Assembly: GCF_000820185.1 (NCBI RefSeq)
Contig: NZ_CDCA01000020.1
Span: 124,714-188,713, forward strand
DNA length: 64,000 nt
Direction of reading: 5' to 3'
Source: Aeromonas tecta
GTDB lineage: Bacteria > Pseudomonadota > Gammaproteobacteria > Enterobacterales > Aeromonadaceae
The notes under the pieces are model-generated. The model made no database searches. It worked only from the letters and a program-made list of their open reading frames with translations, and had not been told where the DNA came from. The stretch's first letter is position 1, and every line of letters begins with the position of its first letter. Positions 48,697-57,971 of this stretch are shown in pieces. The position numbers and the translations under genes are program-made.

Positions 48697-49641
48697 ATGA
48701 GCCAACGTACCCTGCTTCTGCTCAGCCAGGATAATAGCCATTATGAACGCCTGCTCAAGGCGGCCCACCTTCCCCATCTGCGCATTCTGCGGGCCGACAA
48801 CCAGACCGACGCCGAACGACTGATTGGAGAGGCCCACATCCTGATGGCCGAACCGGCGCGGGCCAAGCCGCTGCTGGCCAAGGCCAGCAAGCTCAGCTGG
48901 TTGCAATCTACCTATGCCGGGGTCGATGTGTTGCTGGATGCCAGCTGCCGCCGTGACTATCTGCTGACCAATGTGCGCGGCATCTTCGGCCCGCTGATGA
49001 GTGAATATGTATTCGGTCATCTGCTCAGCCTGACCCGCCAGTTGCCGCTCTATCGCGAGCAACAGCAGCAACAGCTGTGGCAAAGCCACCCCTATCAAGG
49101 GCTCAAGGGACGCACCCTGCTGATCCTGGGCACCGGCAGCATAGGGCAGCACATTGCTCACACCGCCAGACACTTCGGCATGAAGGTGCTCGGCATCAGC
49201 CACAGTGGCCGCGAGCGAGCCGGTTTTGATCAGGTCTACCAGTTGCCGGCCCTCAACAAGATGCTGGCCCAGGCCGATGTCATCGTCAGCGTCCTGCCCT
49301 CGACCCGCGAGACGCGTCACCTGTTCACCGCGGCCCGTTTCGCGCACTGCAAGCCGAACGCCATCCTGTTCAACGTCGGCCGGGGCAGTGCCATCCATGA
49401 GGCTGACCTGCTTGAGGCACTGCGCACTGGCAAACTCGCCATGGCGGTATTGGATGTGTTCGAACAAGAACCCCTGCCCGCCGATAGCCCGCTCTGGCAT
49501 CAACCCAATCTCATCATCACCCCGCACAACAGCGCCTACAGCTTCCCCGAAGACGTGGCCCAGATCTTCGTGCGCAACTACGTCCGCTTCATCGACGGCC
49601 AGCAGCTCGATGGTCGCATCGACTTTGACAAGGGCTACTGA
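48697..49641 (+). CDS. D-2-hydroxyacid dehydrogenase
   Basis: The 314-residue NAD(P)-dependent enzyme has the Rossmann motif LGTGSIGQHIA near 143. Its catalytic residues are Arg in NVGRGSAIHEADL, Glu in EQEPLPADSPLW and His in ITPHNSAYS. It probably reduces a 2-keto acid such as glyoxylate or hydroxypyruvate (GhrA/SerA-like); the exact substrate is not set. ATG 48697 has AAGGA eight bases upstream. Confidence 0.9.
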   Translation: MSQRTLLLLSQDNSHYERLLKAAHLPHLRILRADNQTDAERLIGEAHILMAEPARAKPLLAKASKLSWLQSTYAGVDVLLDASCRRDYLLTNVRGIFGPLMSEYVFGHLLSLTRQLPLYREQQQQQLWQSHPYQGLKGRTLLILGTGSIGQHIAHTARHFGMKVLGISHSGRERAGFDQVYQLPALNKMLAQADVIVSVLPSTRETRHLFTAARFAHCKPNAILFNVGRGSAIHEADLLEALRTGKLAMAVLDVFEQEPLPADSPLWHQPNLIITPHNSAYSFPEDVAQIFVRNYVRFIDGQQLDGRIDFDKGY

Positions 49642-49656
49642 GCCCTCTGCGCCAAC

Positions 49657-49688
49657 AAAAAGGCCCCGCCAAACTGGCGGGGCCTTTT
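49657..49688. terminator. Terminator between the dehydrogenase and mepM
   Basis: AAAAAGGCCCCGCC / GGCGGGGCCTTTT with a five-base loop, between convergent genes. Confidence 0.9.
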
Positions 49689-49711
49689 CATGTCCGGGAG
49701 GCTGAACGGGA

Positions 49712-51049
49712 TCAACCCGCCTCCATCTCCTTGCGATAGTCCTTCACCTTGGCGAGGAACTGACGTTTCTCCTTGCCGCTGAGCGGTTCGGCCATCGGCA
49801 GTTTGACCTTCATGGGATCGACCGGGCGGTTATTGATCCGCACCTCATAGTGCAGGTGGGCACCGGTGGAGCGGCCGGTGTTACCTGACAGGGCTATCTT
49901 GTCACCCATCTTCACCCGCTGGCCGGGTTTCACCAGCAGCTTGCTCAGGTGCAGATAGCGGGTCATCAGGGTACGGCCATGCTTGATCACCACATAGGTA
50001 CCGGCCAGCGGGTGACGGGTTGCCTTCAGCACCACGCCATCCCCGGTCGCCATCACGGCGGTGCCCACGGGCAGCGCGAAGTCGGTGCCCTCATGGGGGC
50101 GAACCTGACCGGTGATCGGGTGACGACGGCTCGGGTTGAAGTTGGAGCTGACCCGGTAGCGACTGTGGGTCGGATAGCGGCGGAAACCCCGTTCCAGACT
50201 GCTCGCCTGCCCGTCATAGTAGTTGCCATCTTCCGACAACCAGGCCGACATCGCCTTGCCCTGGCTAAAGACCTCGACACCCAACAGCTGGGTGTTGCCA
50301 GTACTCTTGCCCTCGACCGTCTCTTGGCGTACCAACACCTTGAATTTATCGCCTTTTTGCAGATCCTTTGCGAAATTCAGCCGCCACTGGAACAGGTTGG
50401 CAATCTTCTGGATGTGGGCCGATGGAATCCCTGCGTTGCGGGCACTGACATAGAAGCTGCCATTGATGACACCGTCATAACTCTTCTTCTGCCACTGCAC
50501 CTCTTCATTGAGCATGTTGGCGCTGTAGCTGTCGTCGGTACGCTCCAGCACTAGCGTCTGCTTGATGTTCAGCCGGATCTTAAGCTGCTGCAGTATGTTG
50601 TCCTGATCGATCAGCAACTCTATGGTCTGACCGGGCTTGAGCCGGGCCAGATTGTTCTTGGTATCCGCATCCAGCACCTTGTAGAGGGTGGTGGTAGAGA
50701 GACCCAGGTTGTTGAAGATGGTGGTCAGGTTTTCGCCGTTACGCACCCGGTAATCCTGCCACTGGGGCGCCACATCCGCCGGGATGTCATCTTCCGGGGC
50801 CGCAGCCTCGACCAGCTCGTGATCCGGGATATCGTTAAAGTCGGTGTTGTCTTCATTGGTTGCCGTACCAGTGGTGGCAATGGGCAACTCCAGACGCAGT
50901 GGCCGCTCAAGGATGTCACCTGGAGCTGGCAATACCGCTACCGCTGACAGCGTCATGGCCGTGAGCAATAGCATGGCGTAAAAATGCTTGCGGGGAACCG
51001 GGGGTTCCCAGTTGGCAGCCTGTGCTACCAAGGGACGGAGACGTTTCAT
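49712..51049 (-). CDS. mepM: Murein DD-endopeptidase MepM (M23)
   Basis: The 445-residue peptidoglycan crosslink hydrolase has an N-terminal membrane anchor (about 23-43) and an OapA/LysM-like region (about 95-150). The C-terminal LytM domain has zinc ligands H319, D323 and H400, and H398 in the active site. ATG 51049 has AGGA in place; ATG 51064 is the alternative. In E. coli mepM is beside znuA; here three genes separate them. Confidence 0.92.
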   Translation of the reverse strand: MKRLRPLVAQAANWEPPVPRKHFYAMLLLTAMTLSAVAVLPAPGDILERPLRLELPIATTGTATNEDNTDFNDIPDHELVEAAAPEDDIPADVAPQWQDYRVRNGENLTTIFNNLGLSTTTLYKVLDADTKNNLARLKPGQTIELLIDQDNILQQLKIRLNIKQTLVLERTDDSYSANMLNEEVQWQKKSYDGVINGSFYVSARNAGIPSAHIQKIANLFQWRLNFAKDLQKGDKFKVLVRQETVEGKSTGNTQLLGVEVFSQGKAMSAWLSEDGNYYDGQASSLERGFRRYPTHSRYRVSSNFNPSRRHPITGQVRPHEGTDFALPVGTAVMATGDGVVLKATRHPLAGTYVVIKHGRTLMTRYLHLSKLLVKPGQRVKMGDKIALSGNTGRSTGAHLHYEVRINNRPVDPMKVKLPMAEPLSGKEKRQFLAKVKDYRKEMEAG

Positions 51050-51319
51050 CCGCTTTCCTGTCATTAGATCTAAGGGTGGTGTTAGTCGGTCTGTCTTTAT
51101 GATTTTTTATTATTAAAACCAAATGTCTGGGTTTTAGACCTAAATACTCACAAAAAGTTCATAGCAATCTGCATGAACCTCACATTTTATGCATAACCTT
51201 CCTTCATGGGCAGAAATGATCGCCGCTTTTAACCATTTTTTTCTATTTTTAAGAACCGGGTCCGGTTGTTTCCGGCCCAAAACGACCTGATGTTGCAGAA
51301 ACATTTCCATGGAGTGGGT

Positions 51320-52618
51320 ATGTCATTAGCAAGATTGTTAAATGTGATCATCCTGATCCTGTTCACCATAGGTGCCATCCTGCTGCTCATGCTGGAAATC
51401 ACCACGGTGCGACAATCCATCCTCGATCAGATGTCGGCCAACCTGGAGACGGCCATCACCGCCCTCGGGCTGGTACTGCAAGGTACGCTGCTCAACGATG
51501 ACAAGGTGCTGGCGGAAACTATCGTCAACGCCATGTTCGATGGTGGCTTCGTCAGCTCAGTCACCCTGCTGGATCCCGATGGTCAGTTACTGTTCCAGAA
51601 GGTGTTCCAGACGGCCCAGCAAAATATTCCCGGCTGGCTGCCGAGCGTCATCCACATGCCGCCAGTCAAGGTTGAGCAAGAGCTTACCGATGGCTGGCGC
51701 ATTCTTGGCACCCTCACCCTCGAGGGTCACAAGGGCTACGCCTACCAGCATCTGTGGAATGCCATCAGCCGGACCGGGCTCGCCCTGTTGTCCGGCATGC
51801 TGATCCTGACCCTTATCATCCAATGGGTCTGCAACCGTCTGTTGCGGCCACTCGAACAGGTCAGCCTGCAGTTGGTGCAGGTTCGCCAACGCCGATTCAG
51901 CGGCAACCTGCCCACCCCCTGGTTACGGGAGCTGCAGGAGGTCGTGGTGTCGATCAATCAGCTGGTCACCGAACGCAAACGGGATCTGCTGCAACAGCGG
52001 CTCAAGATCACCCAACTTGGCAAGCAGCACGACCTTCAGACCGACCAGGCACTGATGGGATTGGCCAACACCGCGAGTGGCATGTACCTGCAGCACTTTG
52101 TCTCCACTCAGGGCGACATCAGGCTATACAGTCGACTGCTCCCCCAGATACCGCCGACTGTCGACAGCTCACCGGACGAGATCCGGGCCCTGCTCAATCA
52201 GTGGCTGGCGCAGAAAGTGGAAGGGCTCCAGCTCCCCCTCAGCCTACTCGGTCATCCCGATTGGGCGCAGTTCTCCGCAGCCTTGGCCAGTGGCAAGGGC
52301 AAGACGCTGGATTGGCGCTGGGATCAAACCAACTTCCCGCCTCTGGCCGAAGAACGGCTAACGGCCCTGCAGTCCCAGGGCATCGAGATGGCATTCAGCA
52401 ATGTGCCCATGAACAACGACAGCCTGGCAAAACTAGACCCCATCAATCCGGTGTTTATCAGCTGCCAGCTGACCGAGGCCCCACTCTACTGGAATCTGCT
52501 CTCCCAATGCCTCCATGCATCCGGCTATACCTTGCTGGCAGAAGCCAGTGAAATCAATGATATAGACACACTTCGTCACTGGGGCATTGATGGCTATGCC
52601 AGCCAGGAGGCATCATGA
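51320..52618 (+). CDS. LapD-like receptor lacking GGDEF, degenerate EAL
   Basis: The 432-residue product has the LapD/MoxY N-terminal layout. Segments are TM1 (about 7-27), a periplasmic domain (28-150) with the W106 and W126 blocks typical of LapD (PGWLPS and DGWRILG), TM2 (about 152-172) and a HAMP-like linker (173-222). No GGDEF domain follows. Residues 340-430 read like the tail of an EAL domain (LLAEASEINDIDTLRHWGID) but lack the EAL motif and metal residues. LapD senses cyclic di-GMP and sequesters the LapG protease; a LapG-like gene is two genes away. ATG 51320 has GGAG five bases upstream. Confidence 0.75.
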   Translation: MSLARLLNVIILILFTIGAILLLMLEITTVRQSILDQMSANLETAITALGLVLQGTLLNDDKVLAETIVNAMFDGGFVSSVTLLDPDGQLLFQKVFQTAQQNIPGWLPSVIHMPPVKVEQELTDGWRILGTLTLEGHKGYAYQHLWNAISRTGLALLSGMLILTLIIQWVCNRLLRPLEQVSLQLVQVRQRRFSGNLPTPWLRELQEVVVSINQLVTERKRDLLQQRLKITQLGKQHDLQTDQALMGLANTASGMYLQHFVSTQGDIRLYSRLLPQIPPTVDSSPDEIRALLNQWLAQKVEGLQLPLSLLGHPDWAQFSAALASGKGKTLDWRWDQTNFPPLAEERLTALQSQGIEMAFSNVPMNNDSLAKLDPINPVFISCQLTEAPLYWNLLSQCLHASGYTLLAEASEINDIDTLRHWGIDGYASQEAS

Positions 52619-53556
52619 GAATCACTCTGCCGTTACTCAGCTTGCTGTGGCTGCCTGCATTGCAGGCCACTACCGTCACCATAGGAACCGGAGGCGAACA
52701 GGGCATCTACTACCAGGTCATCAAAGAATTCTGCCACCTGGCCAGCAAGAGCGACCCGGATCTCAAATGCAAACTGCAGGCCAGCTCGGGCTCCATCGAG
52801 AATCTTCGCTCGTTGCAGGCGGGAGAGATCCCCTACGCCCTCGTGCAGTCGGACTGGCTCTATCAGGCCAGCCACGGCACAGGGCCTTTTACCCAGCAGC
52901 CCCAACCCGAGTTGAGAGCACTGTTTGCCACCCATGCCGAACCCTTCACCCTGGTGGTGCGGGCTGACGGTGACATCACCAAGCTGGAGCAACTCAAACT
53001 GGCCCCCATCGATATGGGGCTGAAGAGCTCGGGTACCCGCCAGACCGCACTGGCGCTATTTTCCGCGTTAGGTGCAAAAGAACAGGATCTGGATCTGAAG
53101 AGCATGGCCAATCTGGCCGAAGCACTGTGCAGCAAGCAGATTGATGCCTATGGGCTGGTGATGGGGCACCCTAACCGGATCGTGCTGGACACAGCCAAGC
53201 GCTGCGCCATCAGCTTCCTGCCCATCGACGGGCCGGTCCGGGATCAACTGCTGAAGGGGGTGAAGTACTATCAACGCAGCCAGGTACCCGCTCGCATCTA
53301 TCCCGGCAACCTGAAAGCCACGCCGACCTTTGCCATTGCCGCCACTCTGGTCACTAATGCCAGCACCCCGGATGCCGATGTCTATCGCCTGACCAAAGCC
53401 ATGTTGAGCCAACAGACCAGCTTCAACGAGCAGACCTACGGCTACGCCAACCTGTTCCACAAGGCGCGCAACAAGATAGGCCCGGTGCTGAGCGTGGAGC
53501 TGCATCCGGGCGCGGCAAAGTATTTCGAGGAGCTGAAAGCGGCTGGCAAGCTATAG
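52615..53556 (+). CDS. TAXI family periplasmic solute-binding protein
   Basis: The 313-residue product has a signal peptide (1-18, ending LQA) and the TAXI signature TIGTGGEQGIYYQVIKEFCH. It keeps the family layout to the end (TYGYANLFHKARNKIG). TAXI proteins normally feed TRAP transporters, but no TRAP membrane genes are near. Its ATGA overlap with the LapD-like gene points to joint expression and possibly sensing rather than transport. Confidence 0.87.
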   Translation: MRITLPLLSLLWLPALQATTVTIGTGGEQGIYYQVIKEFCHLASKSDPDLKCKLQASSGSIENLRSLQAGEIPYALVQSDWLYQASHGTGPFTQQPQPELRALFATHAEPFTLVVRADGDITKLEQLKLAPIDMGLKSSGTRQTALALFSALGAKEQDLDLKSMANLAEALCSKQIDAYGLVMGHPNRIVLDTAKRCAISFLPIDGPVRDQLLKGVKYYQRSQVPARIYPGNLKATPTFAIAATLVTNASTPDADVYRLTKAMLSQQTSFNEQTYGYANLFHKARNKIGPVLSVELHPGAAKYFEELKAAGKL

Positions 53557-54222
53557 CTGACGACGGGGAGCGCGCAGGTGCTCGCTGGAGAAGCGGCTCT
53601 GCATCGAGGTCCATTGGGTCAGACGATCGGCGCTCCCCGCCAAGGTCCCCTCGCGGCGTGACTTCATGACCCAGATGCTTTTGGCATCGAAGCTGTAAAC
53701 GGGTTGCAGATCATTGCGCTGGCTGCCGGGCAGGATGCGGCCATTGATATTGTCGAGCACCAGAGGATCGGACTTGGTGGTCGAGAAGTAGAGCGTCACC
53801 ATATGAAACTGGTTGTATTTGATCGCCTTGACGTAGGCCAAGCGCAATTTCTTCTCGTCGACTCCCAGCTCCATCAGGGTGTAGTACTTGGAGATGCTGT
53901 AGTCCTCACAGTCCCCTCCTCGCGCACCGATGAACTCCAGTGGATTAGCCCAGTAATCCTCCAGCCCCCATAACTTGGGATCGTCGCTGAAGGTCAGGTT
54001 GTTGAAGTAATTGTTCACCAGCTCGAGCTTCTGCTGATCCGTAGTGCCCGCCCTGGGAGTGAGCAGGCGGGAGTAGGCCTCCGCCCGCTGCAGCACCCGG
54101 CCGCCATAGACCTCCTGCAGCTTGGTTTTGAGATCGGGGCTGGCGATGTATTTGGATAGTTGGGAAGCCTGCACGGTGGCACATATCATTGCCAGCGTGC
54201 AGGCGGGGACGAGCCATTTCAT
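53551..54222 (-). CDS. lapG: LapG-like periplasmic cysteine protease
   Basis: The 223-residue transglutaminase-like protease (BTLCP family) has a signal peptide (1-19) and the triad C105 (RGGDCEDYSI), H140 (NQFHMVT) and D157 (LVLDNINGR). LapG cleaves a di-alanine site of giant RTX adhesins and so releases biofilm cells, and is held back by LapD. It overlaps the TAXI gene by six bases on the opposite strand. No large adhesin is in the window. Confidence 0.88.
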   Translation of the reverse strand: MKWLVPACTLAMICATVQASQLSKYIASPDLKTKLQEVYGGRVLQRAEAYSRLLTPRAGTTDQQKLELVNNYFNNLTFSDDPKLWGLEDYWANPLEFIGARGGDCEDYSISKYYTLMELGVDEKKLRLAYVKAIKYNQFHMVTLYFSTTKSDPLVLDNINGRILPGSQRNDLQPVYSFDAKSIWVMKSRREGTLAGSADRLTQWTSMQSRFSSEHLRAPRRQL

Positions 54223-54296
54223 ACGGGACGCTCCATGTCATGCGCTGGAGGTCAGTATAGTCAGCCCTGACTGTCACATCGACGCAGCCACCGCCT

Positions 54297-55211
54297 TTAA
54301 CGACATTGGGCGAAGGCATCGGCCAATTGCTGCATGAATTGCTGGTAGCCGTCAGGTCCAAGCGGAACCCGCTCTCCCACTTCATCCAGCAACAGCACCT
54401 TGGCGCCGGTGTTACGGGCCACCGACTCGATCACCGCCGGTGAGAACTGCGGTTCGGCATAGATGCAGCTCGCCTGTTTCTCTTCCAGCGCCTTGCGGAT
54501 CTCCACCAGCGTCTTGGCGCCCGGGCGGCGCTCCGGGCTCACGGTAAAGTGTCCCTTGGAGCTCATACCATAGTGGCGCTCCCAGTAACCATAAGCCTCG
54601 TGGAAGACGAAGTACCCCTTCTGGTTCACCGCCTTCATCTGTCCGGCGATCACCTTGTCCTTGGCATCGACTTTGGCCCTGAAGGCCAGCAGGTTGGCAC
54701 GATATTGCTCCGCGTTGGCCGGATCCTGAGCACTCAGGGTCTCACTCAGCGCCTGAGCGATCACCAGAGCCTGGCTCGGGCCCAGCCAGATATGAGGATC
54801 CACCCCTTCGTGATGGTGCCCTTCATGGTCGCCATGGTCATGACCCTCATGGGCCTCATCACCATGGTCCTTGTCTCCCCCTTGCTTGCTGTAGTCAAAC
54901 AGCGGCATCCCCTTGACCTGAGTCAGGGTCAGCACATGAGGATGCTGGGCCAGCGGCTTGGCCATGAAGCCTTCCAGCTCGGGGCCGACCCAGACCACCA
55001 GATCGGCATCGTTGATGCTGCGAATATCGGAGGGGCGCAGGGCGAAGTCATGGGGAGAGGCACCGGTCGGCAGCAACACCTTGGGCTCACTCACCCCCTC
55101 GGTGATCGCGGCGGCAATGAAACCAAGGGGCTTGATGGTGGTCAGCACCTCAAAGGCACGGACAGGCAGACTCACCACCAGCAGGGCAGTGATCAGGGTA
55201 AGAATTCGCAT
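54297..55211 (-). CDS. znuA: Zinc ABC transporter binding protein ZnuA
   Basis: The 304-residue periplasmic protein has a signal peptide (1-19). Zinc ligands are H54 (ASPHDF), H140 (VDPHIW) and a His in FHEAYGYW, and a His/Asp-rich loop lies at 113-135. It delivers zinc to ZnuBC. ATG 55211 starts right at the signal peptide. It is divergent from znuCB over two Zur-like palindromes. Confidence 0.95.
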   Translation of the reverse strand: MRILTLITALLVVSLPVRAFEVLTTIKPLGFIAAAITEGVSEPKVLLPTGASPHDFALRPSDIRSINDADLVVWVGPELEGFMAKPLAQHPHVLTLTQVKGMPLFDYSKQGGDKDHGDEAHEGHDHGDHEGHHHEGVDPHIWLGPSQALVIAQALSETLSAQDPANAEQYRANLLAFRAKVDAKDKVIAGQMKAVNQKGYFVFHEAYGYWERHYGMSSKGHFTVSPERRPGAKTLVEIRKALEEKQASCIYAEPQFSPAVIESVARNTGAKVLLLDEVGERVPLGPDGYQQFMQQLADAFAQCR

Positions 55212-55236
55212 AGAGATCTCGTCAGGGAGTGAGTGT

Positions 55237-55249
55237 GTGATAATATAAC
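55237..55249. promoter_or_regulatory. Zur-like operator 1 (znuA side)
   Basis: GTGATAATATAAC is one base from the perfect palindrome GTTATAATATAAC, the core of gammaproteobacterial Zur boxes. It lies 26 bases before the znuA start. Confidence 0.8.
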
Positions 55250-55263
55250 AAACCAACGTTATT

Positions 55264-55276
55264 GTTATATTATAAC
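55264..55276. promoter_or_regulatory. Zur-like operator 2 (znuC side)
   Basis: GTTATATTATAAC is a perfect odd palindrome that matches the Zur core. It lies 29 bases before the znuC start and 27 bases centre-to-centre from operator 1. Confidence 0.88.
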
Positions 55277-55305
55277 TCTCACTGGCTGTAAACCCCGGAG
55301 CTGTC

Positions 55306-56070
55306 ATGACCCAACTGGTGGAGCTGAAAGAGGTCTGTCTCTCATTCGATGGACGATCCGTGCTCGACAAGGTCTCCTTTACCCTGAATAGAGGCAAAAT
55401 TACTACCCTGGTTGGCCCCAATGGGGCGGGCAAGAGTACCCTGAGCAAGCTGGTACTGGGCCTGCTCAACCCGGATTCCGGCAAGATCACCCGGCGCCGC
55501 GATCTGCGGGTGGGCTACGTGCCTCAGCGCCTCTTTCTGGATCCCACCCTGCCGCTGACGGTGCGCCGCTTTCTGCAGCTGGGCAAGAACGGTCGCCTCT
55601 CCATCGACGAGGCGCTGAACCGCGTCGGTGCCCAGGAGCTGCTGGACAACCGAATGCAGAAACTCTCCGGTGGCGAGATGCAGCGGGTGCTACTGGCCCG
55701 CGCCCTGCTGGTCAAACCCGAGCTGCTGGTGCTGGACGAACCCGTGCAGGGGGTCGACATCACTGGCCAGATCGAGCTCTACGCCCTCATCAGCCAGCTC
55801 GCCGCCGAACTCAACTGCGCCGTGCTGATGGTCTCTCACGATCTGCACCTGGTGATGGCCAGCACCCATGAGGTGATCTGCCTCAACCGCCACGTCTGCT
55901 GTCACGGCGAGCCGGAGAGTGTGGCCCGTCATCCCGAATTTGCCCGTCTGTTCGGGCGCCCTGAGCAGGAAGTGCTGGCGGTCTACACCCACCATCACCA
56001 CTGCGACGGCGAACACCATCATCATGAACCGCAGGCCCCCGTCATCCGCCTGCCTTCTCGCAAGCAATAG
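55306..56070 (+). CDS. znuC: Zinc ABC transporter ATPase ZnuC
   Basis: The 254-residue ATPase has Walker [10 protein letters not shown] near 42, signature [16 protein letters not shown] near 120, and Walker [13 protein letters not shown] near 140. The C-terminal His-rich tail ([12 protein letters not shown]) is usual for ZnuC. First gene of znuCB. Confidence 0.96.
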   Translation: MTQLVELKEVCLSFDGRSVLDKVSFTLNRGKITTLVGPNGAGKSTLSKLVLGLLNPDSGKITRRRDLRVGYVPQRLFLDPTLPLTVRRFLQLGKNGRLSIDEALNRVGAQELLDNRMQKLSGGEMQRVLLARALLVKPELLVLDEPVQGVDITGQIELYALISQLAAELNCAVLMVSHDLHLVMASTHEVICLNRHVCCHGEPESVARHPEFARLFGRPEQEVLAVYTHHHHCDGEHHHHEPQAPVIRLPSRKQ

Positions 56071-56079
56071 GACATTTCA

Positions 56080-56859
56080 GTGGACAGCTTTCTGTTATAT
56101 GCCCTCGCGGCCGGCCTCGGCATCGCCCTGCTGGCCGGCCCCCTCGGCAGCTTCGTGGTGTGGCGCAAGATGGCCTATTTTGGCGACACCCTCTCCCACG
56201 CCTGCCTGTTCGGCATAGCGCTGGGTATCCTGCTGCAGGTAGATTTGACCCTGGCGGTGGTGGTCTGCTGCCTTGCCATGGCCATGCTGCTGGTGGTCAT
56301 GAGCCGCAACCAACAGGTGGCGACCGACACCCTGCTCGGCATCCTGGCTCACAGCGCCCTGTCGCTTGGCCTGGTCACCCTGAGTTTTATGGATAACGTG
56401 CGGGTGGATCTGATGGCCTACCTGTTCGGTGACCTGCTCTCGGTACAACCCATGGATCTGCTCTGGATCTACGGTGGTGGCGCCCTGGTGCTGCTCACCC
56501 TGTGGCGGCTGTGGGATCCCCTGCTCTCCATGACCATCTCCGAGGAGCTGGCGCGGGTGGAAGGAGTGCGGGTCGATGTGCTGCGCTGTGTGCTGATGCT
56601 GCTGATTGGCTTGGTGATCGCGGTGGCCATGAAGTTCGTCGGCGCGCTGATCATCACCTCCCTGCTGATCATCCCCGCCGCCACCGCCCGGCGCTTCAGC
56701 CAGACGCCGGAGCAGATGGCCGGCCTGGCGGCACTGATCGGCTGCCTGGCCGTACTAGGCGGGCTCTCCCTCTCCTGGTATCAGGACACGCCGGCCGGCC
56801 CCTCGGTCGTGGTCTGTGCCACCAGCCTGTTTGTGCTGAGCCAGTTCAAACGGGCATAG
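56080..56859 (+). CDS. znuB: Zinc ABC transporter permease ZnuB
   Basis: The 259-residue membrane protein has about eight hydrophobic segments and the family blocks [20 protein letters not shown] and [20 protein letters not shown]. The start is GTG 56080, nine bases after znuC. Confidence 0.95.
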   Translation: MDSFLLYALAAGLGIALLAGPLGSFVVWRKMAYFGDTLSHACLFGIALGILLQVDLTLAVVVCCLAMAMLLVVMSRNQQVATDTLLGILAHSALSLGLVTLSFMDNVRVDLMAYLFGDLLSVQPMDLLWIYGGGALVLLTLWRLWDPLLSMTISEELARVEGVRVDVLRCVLMLLIGLVIAVAMKFVGALIITSLLIIPAATARRFSQTPEQMAGLAALIGCLAVLGGLSLSWYQDTPAGPSVVVCATSLFVLSQFKRA

Positions 56860-56992
56860 ATAGCAAAAGGGTCGGATAGCAATAACCACCATCGCCATCC
56901 GACCCCATAGCAAAACCACTCAATACAGCCTCAACAAACCCTCATTTCACAGTGTTTTATTTCAAATTCCCAGAATAAAACACTGATGAATG

Positions 56993-57880
56993 CTAGCTAA
57001 TACTCTGCCTCGTCTCCATCATCAGCCATTGTCGCAAGCGGCTGATGGCGGGCTCGTGTGCCCGTGCACGCTTGCAGGTAAAATAGAAGGCATCTCCCGT
57101 CACCAGCTGATGCACCGGCAGCGCCACCAGCTGGGGATCGTCCGGCCGCAGCATGTAATCGTTCACGAACGCCACCCCCTGATCCCAGGCCGCCGCCTCC
57201 ATGGCGAGCAGCACGTGGCTGAAGTGGTGCATGCGTGCCTCCTCCGGGATGACCAGGCCGCCGGCTTTGGCCCAGCGCTGCCAATCCTCTCCCCGCGCCT
57301 TGTAGATGGATTGCACCGATAACAGCGGCAACTGCCAGATGGCCGCCGGCCACTCCCCTTCCACCTGTTGCAGCAGACGGCGGCTGCAGACCGGGAACAG
57401 TCGCTCCAGATAGATGAGATCGTGGCAGTAACCACGGCCATGGGGGGAGACGGTGATGAAGCAGTCCGCCACCCGATCCGAGAGCTCGGGGTCTTCCGCC
57501 ACCATCTCCAGGCTCAAGTCCAGCTCGGGGTAGAGTTGGCGCAGCCCCGCTAGGCGGGGGATCAGCCACTTCACCGCGAACGAGCTGTAGACCGCGAGCC
57601 GCAGCCGCATCTCGCCGCCCCCGCGCAGCTGCTCGCTGCTCTGGGCAATCTGGCCGAGCCCGGCCGCGATGCCCTCGAAGTAGAGCTCTCCCTGCGCGGT
57701 CAGCGACAACAGCCGCCCCTGGCGCAGCAGTAATCGCTCACCCAGAAAGTCCTCAAGCAGCCGGATCTGGTGGCTGACCGCGCTCTGGCTGACGTTCAAC
57801 TCGAGCGCCGCGCGGGAGAAACTGAGCAGGCGGGCGACTGCCTCGAAGTATTGGACGGCGCGCAAGGGGGGCAGCTTCAT
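56993..57880 (-). CDS. LysR family regulator (GcvA-like)
   Basis: The 295-residue product has an N-terminal helix-turn-helix of the GcvA type (PPLRAVQYFEAVARLLSFSR followed by AALELNVSQSAVSHQIRLLE) and a LysR substrate domain (about 95-290). It is divergent from the EamA transporter gene across 91 bases and probably controls it. Confidence 0.9.
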   Translation of the reverse strand: MKLPPLRAVQYFEAVARLLSFSRAALELNVSQSAVSHQIRLLEDFLGERLLLRQGRLLSLTAQGELYFEGIAAGLGQIAQSSEQLRGGGEMRLRLAVYSSFAVKWLIPRLAGLRQLYPELDLSLEMVAEDPELSDRVADCFITVSPHGRGYCHDLIYLERLFPVCSRRLLQQVEGEWPAAIWQLPLLSVQSIYKARGEDWQRWAKAGGLVIPEEARMHHFSHVLLAMEAAAWDQGVAFVNDYMLRPDDPQLVALPVHQLVTGDAFYFTCKRARAHEPAISRLRQWLMMETRQSIS

Positions 57881-57971
57881 TATCCAAAATTCTCATAGAT
57901 GATGATTTTTTATCATTTTACTGGATAACTGGCCCCAGGCTACCCTCCCCTCATCTGACATGGGAGGTGGT

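Noticed and set aside
56869-56905. GGGTCGGAT / ATCCGACCC inverted repeat after znuB as a terminator
   Set aside because: The loop is 19 bases and no T run follows, so it is not supported as an intrinsic terminator.
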